The notes under the pieces are model-generated. The model saw only the letters and a list, made by a program, of their open reading frames with translations. It was not told the origin of the DNA and searched no databases. This document shows, in pieces, positions 61,088 to 64,000 of a DNA stretch of 64,000 bases (position 1 is its first letter; each line of letters begins with the position of its first letter). A program made the position numbers and the translations under genes. This DNA is from Pontibacter chinhatensis. Lineage in GTDB: Bacteria; Bacteroidota; Bacteroidia; Cytophagales; Hymenobacteraceae. The stretch covers positions 930,001 to 994,000 of the forward strand of contig NZ_FOOT01000001.1 of the NCBI RefSeq assembly GCF_900113285.1, written 5' to 3'.

Positions 61088-62407
61088 ATGCGAAGAGGGA
61101 AATATATATTCTTCCTGACACTCCTGTACTTAGGTATGGGGCCTTCGTTCGCTCAGGAGGCCCCGGTTTTAAAACTCACCTTGGAGGAGGTTTTTGAGAA
61201 AGCGGAAACAGGCAACCGCAGCCTGAAAATCTCAGACTACAACCAAAAGCTGGCTGAGGCAGCTGTAGTGGATGCCAAAAAGAAGGCGCTGCCCTCGTTG
61301 GATGTCTCCGTATCGGCCAGCTACTTGGGCGATGGCCGGCTCATTGATCGTGACTTTTCAAGTGGGATGAAGACCCCTATCCCCCACTTCGGAAACAATT
61401 TTGCCATTGAGGCAACCCAGGTGATTTACGCGGGGGGAGCGGTGGACGCTACTATCAGAAACGCAGATCTGAGCCAGCAGCTGGCCAAGCTGGAGAAGGA
61501 CAACAACCGGCAGGGCGTCAGGTTCCTGCTGACGGGCTACTACCTGGAGCTGGCCAAGCTCAACAACCAGCGGCAGGTGCTGGCAAGCAACATCAAGCAA
61601 ACCGAGAAACTACTGGATCAGATAAACGCTAAGTATAAAGAGGGACTGGCCCTGCGCAATAATGTGACCCGCTACGAGCTGCAACTCAAAACGCTGGAGT
61701 TGAACCTGGTGAAGCTGGAGAACAGCCTGGCAATCATCAACAGCGAATTGGTAACAGCCCTGAACCTGCCCAGAGGCACGCAAATAGCTGTGGATGACAT
61801 CCAGTACATCGGGCAGGACGAGCAAAGCAACCCGACTTACTGGCAGCAGCTGGCGCTGGAGAACTCGCCGGTGCTCAAGCAGCTGGGGCTGCACGTGGAG
61901 CAGGCAAAGAACGGCGAAACCTTGGCCAAAGCCGATAAGCTGCCGCAGGTGGTTGCCTTCGCCGGTGATAAGCTGGACGGCCCGATTGTAATCGAGATTC
62001 CACCGATTGATAAAAACTTTAACTATTGGTATGCAGGCGTGGGGCTGAAGTATAACATTGCCTCGCTCTACAACAGCAAAAGCAAGGTAGACATGGCCGA
62101 GCTGAACACGCAGAAAGTGCTGGAGCAAAACGAGCAGGTAATAGACAACCTGCTGCAGGACATTCACGCCTCCCACATCCGTTACCAGGAGTCCTTTAAA
62201 GTATACGAAACGCACCTGAAGAACCAGGAACTGGCCCAGGAGAACTACACAGTTATCCGGAACAGGTACCTCGATGATTTGGTGCTGATCACCGAAATGC
62301 TGGATGCCGAAAACGCCCGGTTGGACGCTGAGCTGCAGGCCGCCAACGCACAGATCAATATCCTTTTCAATTACTACAATCTTAAAAAGCTAACGGGCAC
62401 TTTATAA
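61088..62407 (+). CDS. TolC family outer-membrane efflux protein
   Basis: 439 aa from ATG 61088; the frame is open upstream but that stretch overlaps the divergent regulator and lacks a signal peptide. Signal peptide (about 1-22, ending SFAQ), then two OEP repeats of long helices and barrel strands, e.g. LTLEEVFEKAETGNRSLKISDYNQKLAEAAVVDAKK, IEATQVIYAGGAVD, KYNIASLYNSKSKVD. Forms the outer-membrane exit duct of the tripartite pump. First gene of the exporter operon, 13 bp before the HlyD gene. Confidence 0.93.
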   Translation: MRRGKYIFFLTLLYLGMGPSFAQEAPVLKLTLEEVFEKAETGNRSLKISDYNQKLAEAAVVDAKKKALPSLDVSVSASYLGDGRLIDRDFSSGMKTPIPHFGNNFAIEATQVIYAGGAVDATIRNADLSQQLAKLEKDNNRQGVRFLLTGYYLELAKLNNQRQVLASNIKQTEKLLDQINAKYKEGLALRNNVTRYELQLKTLELNLVKLENSLAIINSELVTALNLPRGTQIAVDDIQYIGQDEQSNPTYWQQLALENSPVLKQLGLHVEQAKNGETLAKADKLPQVVAFAGDKLDGPIVIEIPPIDKNFNYWYAGVGLKYNIASLYNSKSKVDMAELNTQKVLEQNEQVIDNLLQDIHASHIRYQESFKVYETHLKNQELAQENYTVIRNRYLDDLVLITEMLDAENARLDAELQAANAQINILFNYYNLKKLTGTL

Positions 62408-62420
62408 ATAGCACACAGAA

Positions 62421-63452
62421 ATGAGACATAAAACAAAAAAACTCCTTTACAATATTGTTGTCATCGCCCTGGTGGTGGGCGGACTGGTTTGGGTGAGCTC
62501 TAAGTTTATCCACCTGGGCAATGTGGAGTATACCGACAATGCCCAGGTAAAGCAACTGATTGTACCGGTTAACTCCCGCGTGCCGGGCTTTATCAAGGAA
62601 GTATACTTTGCCGAGCACCAGCCGGTGAAGAAAGGCGACACGCTGGCCATCATCGAAGACTCCGAGTTTATACATCGCCTGGCGCAGGCCGAGGCCGATT
62701 ACCGGAACGCGCTGGCCGGCAAAATGGTGGCTTCCTCCTCTGTGAGCACGGCCCAGAACAACATCGCCGTTTCGGATGCCAGCATAGCCGAGGTAAAAGC
62801 CCTGCTCAAAAACGCCGAGACAGACTACAAGCGCTACAAGAACCTGCTGGAACAGGAGTCGGTTACCCAGAAGGAATTTGATGAGGTGGCGACCCGATAC
62901 GAGTCGATGAAGGCCAAGTATGAGGCGCTCACGCGCCAGAAGCAATCGATGGTGCTGGTGAAGGACGAGCAGCACACGCGCCTGGAGCAGAACGATGCCG
63001 CCATTAAGCTAGCGGAGGCCGCCCTGAACCTGGCCAGGCTAAACCTCTCCTACACCGTCATTGTGGCGCCTACGGATGGCTACACCGGCCGCAAAAACAT
63101 CCAGGTGGGCCAACTCATCCAGCCGGGCCAGACGATTGTGGACATCGTGGACAACAACGAAAAGTGGATTGTGGCCAACTATAAAGAAACGCAGACGCAC
63201 CGCATTCAGGAGGGACAGGAAGTGGAGCTGCACGTGGACGCCCTGCCGGACGTGACGCTGAAGGGCGTGGTGAAATCCATTTCCGGCGCGACAGGCTCCA
63301 GCTTCTCTATCATTCCGCAGGATAACTCCGCCGGCAACTTTGTGAAAGTGGAGCAGCGCATCCCCGTGCGCATCGAGTTTGCCCAGGAAAGCATGGACAT
63401 GCTCGGCAGGCTCCGTGCCGGCATGAACGTGGAGTGCTTCGTTAAATACTAA
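62421..63452 (+). CDS. HlyD/EmrA family membrane-fusion protein
   Basis: 343 aa. One N-terminal membrane span (about 10-27, VVIALVVGGLVWVSSKF), a lipoyl half-motif NAQVKQLIVPVNSRVPGFIKEVYFAEHQPVKKGDTLAIIED, a coiled-coil hairpin (about 80-195), the second half-motif VIVAPTDGYTGRKNIQVGQLIQPGQ, and a beta-barrel domain to GRLRAGMNVECFVKY. The adaptor bridges the MFS permease and TolC. Contains AAGTATACTT (62599-62608). Confidence 0.94.
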   Translation: MRHKTKKLLYNIVVIALVVGGLVWVSSKFIHLGNVEYTDNAQVKQLIVPVNSRVPGFIKEVYFAEHQPVKKGDTLAIIEDSEFIHRLAQAEADYRNALAGKMVASSSVSTAQNNIAVSDASIAEVKALLKNAETDYKRYKNLLEQESVTQKEFDEVATRYESMKAKYEALTRQKQSMVLVKDEQHTRLEQNDAAIKLAEAALNLARLNLSYTVIVAPTDGYTGRKNIQVGQLIQPGQTIVDIVDNNEKWIVANYKETQTHRIQEGQEVELHVDALPDVTLKGVVKSISGATGSSFSIIPQDNSAGNFVKVEQRIPVRIEFAQESMDMLGRLRAGMNVECFVKY

Positions 63453-63455
63453 CCC

Positions 63456-64000
63456 ATGCAGCATCAAGGACCTTTTTCAATACCTGCCATAAACGATACC
63501 GTGCCGGAGAAGTGGAAGCCCTGGCTCATCATTTTCATGGTGCTCATCTTCCAATTCTCGGGCGGTATTTACCTGGCGGCGGCAAACGAAATGGTGGGTG
63601 CCACCGCCCTGCTGCACGAGGACATCCTGATGGCCGGCTACGCCTCCATGATCGGCATGGCGCTGACGTTTACCATCATGCTGCGCCTGAAGATGCGCTT
63701 TAACTCGCGCTTCACTTTTCTGGTTTGCAGCATTGCCCTGATCATCTGTAACCTCATCTGCATCTCCAACACGAGCATGCCGGTGCTGGTGGGCACCTGC
63801 TTCTTTGCGGGCATTTTCCGGATGTGGGCCACCTTTGAGTGCAACTCCACCATACAGCTGTGGCTGACGCCCAAGCGGGATCTGTCGATTTTCTTCTGCT
63901 ACATTTACCTGCTGGTGCAGAGCGCCATACTTTTGTCGGGTATCTCGAACACCTACGTGTCGCTGTTCGCTAACTGGGAGTACATCCACTGGGCGGTAAT
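63456..64000 (+). CDS. MFS efflux permease (EmrB-like), 5' part
   Basis: 181 codons visible, open to the right edge. ATG 63456 lies 3 bp after the HlyD stop. Membrane segments: WLIIFMVLIFQFSGGIYLA, ASMIGMALTFTIMLRL, FTFLVCSIALIICNLIC, MPVLVGTCFFAGIFRMW and FFCYIYLLVQSAILLSG. By context this is the inner-membrane transporter of the TolC/HlyD tripartite exporter. EmrB-like DHA2 type is inferred; only about five of the usual 14 spans are in view. Confidence 0.85.
   Translation, partial: MQHQGPFSIPAINDTVPEKWKPWLIIFMVLIFQFSGGIYLAAANEMVGATALLHEDILMAGYASMIGMALTFTIMLRLKMRFNSRFTFLVCSIALIICNLICISNTSMPVLVGTCFFAGIFRMWATFECNSTIQLWLTPKRDLSIFFCYIYLLVQSAILLSGISNTYVSLFANWEYIHWAV

Noticed and set aside
1..64000. 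tRNA or rRNA genes, prophage or insertion-sequence transposases
   Set aside because: None seen in the gaps between genes, and no transposase or integrase motifs occur in the proteins.

Overview
The window looks like chromosomal DNA from a member of the Bacteroidota, most likely order Cytophagales, family Hymenobacteraceae, perhaps a Pontibacter-like organism. The genus is inference. The phylum rests on a SusC/SusD/SusE locus with a FecR anti-sigma factor, a type IX secretion (T9SS) sorting tail on an amylase, several promoters of the Bacteroidota type (TTTG, about 19 nt, TAnnTTTG), and intergenic repeats of the kinds common in this phylum. The DNA is moderately GC-rich. I saw no rRNA, tRNA, CRISPR array, prophage or intact insertion sequence.

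Layout. 1-791 is the 3' part of an M28 peptidase. 940-13728 (minus strand) is an alpha-glucan utilisation locus read right to left: secreted GH13 amylase, GH5-like glycosidase, FecR, SusC with an STN domain, SusD, SusE. 14083-17771 holds two tandem copies of a soluble PAS histidine kinase plus a single-domain response regulator. 17855-22211 carries a FUSC-type membrane protein, an OYE-family reductase, a small GNAT protein and a secreted M1 peptidase. 22349-29520 carries an MscS channel, an ECF sigma factor with no FecR beside it, aldose 1-epimerase plus a sugar MFS transporter, and a patatin/beta-barrel protein. 29750-34890 carries an S8 protease lipoprotein, a persulfide-dioxygenase/rhodanese fusion facing an HMA-AraC fusion regulator, a STAS-like protein and a pirin. 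35031-36397 encodes two long, probably disordered proteins. 36698-38879 has a DUF72 protein and a ferredoxin reductase/2Fe-2S ferredoxin operon. 39480-42409 has a TIGR02587/TIGR02588 membrane pair and two tandem small outer-membrane barrels. 42494-48105 has LutA-like and HMG-CoA-lyase-like genes, ALDH, a small helical protein, a CNNM/CBS protein and a nucleoside deaminase. 48254-58980 is mostly housekeeping: SDR-DUF2867, purC, STAS, rnz, a queuosine-precursor transporter, an EamA permease, an NlpE-like protein, trpS, a DUF5009-type acyltransferase, a methylglyoxal-synthase-like protein and a small charged protein. 59027-60030 is gene-free and packed with repeats. 60031-64000 is an AraC regulator divergent from a TolC/HlyD/MFS tripartite exporter whose permease runs off the right edge.

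The most striking signal is not a gene. The heptamer AAGTATA (or its complement TATACTT) occurs about 150 times by hand count, against roughly five expected from base composition. It lies on both strands, in intergenic DNA and inside ORFs in all reading frames, and often in the stems, loops or flanks of terminator hairpins. This distribution resembles DNA-uptake-type or other genome-wide signature words and is the main candidate here for an undescribed system.
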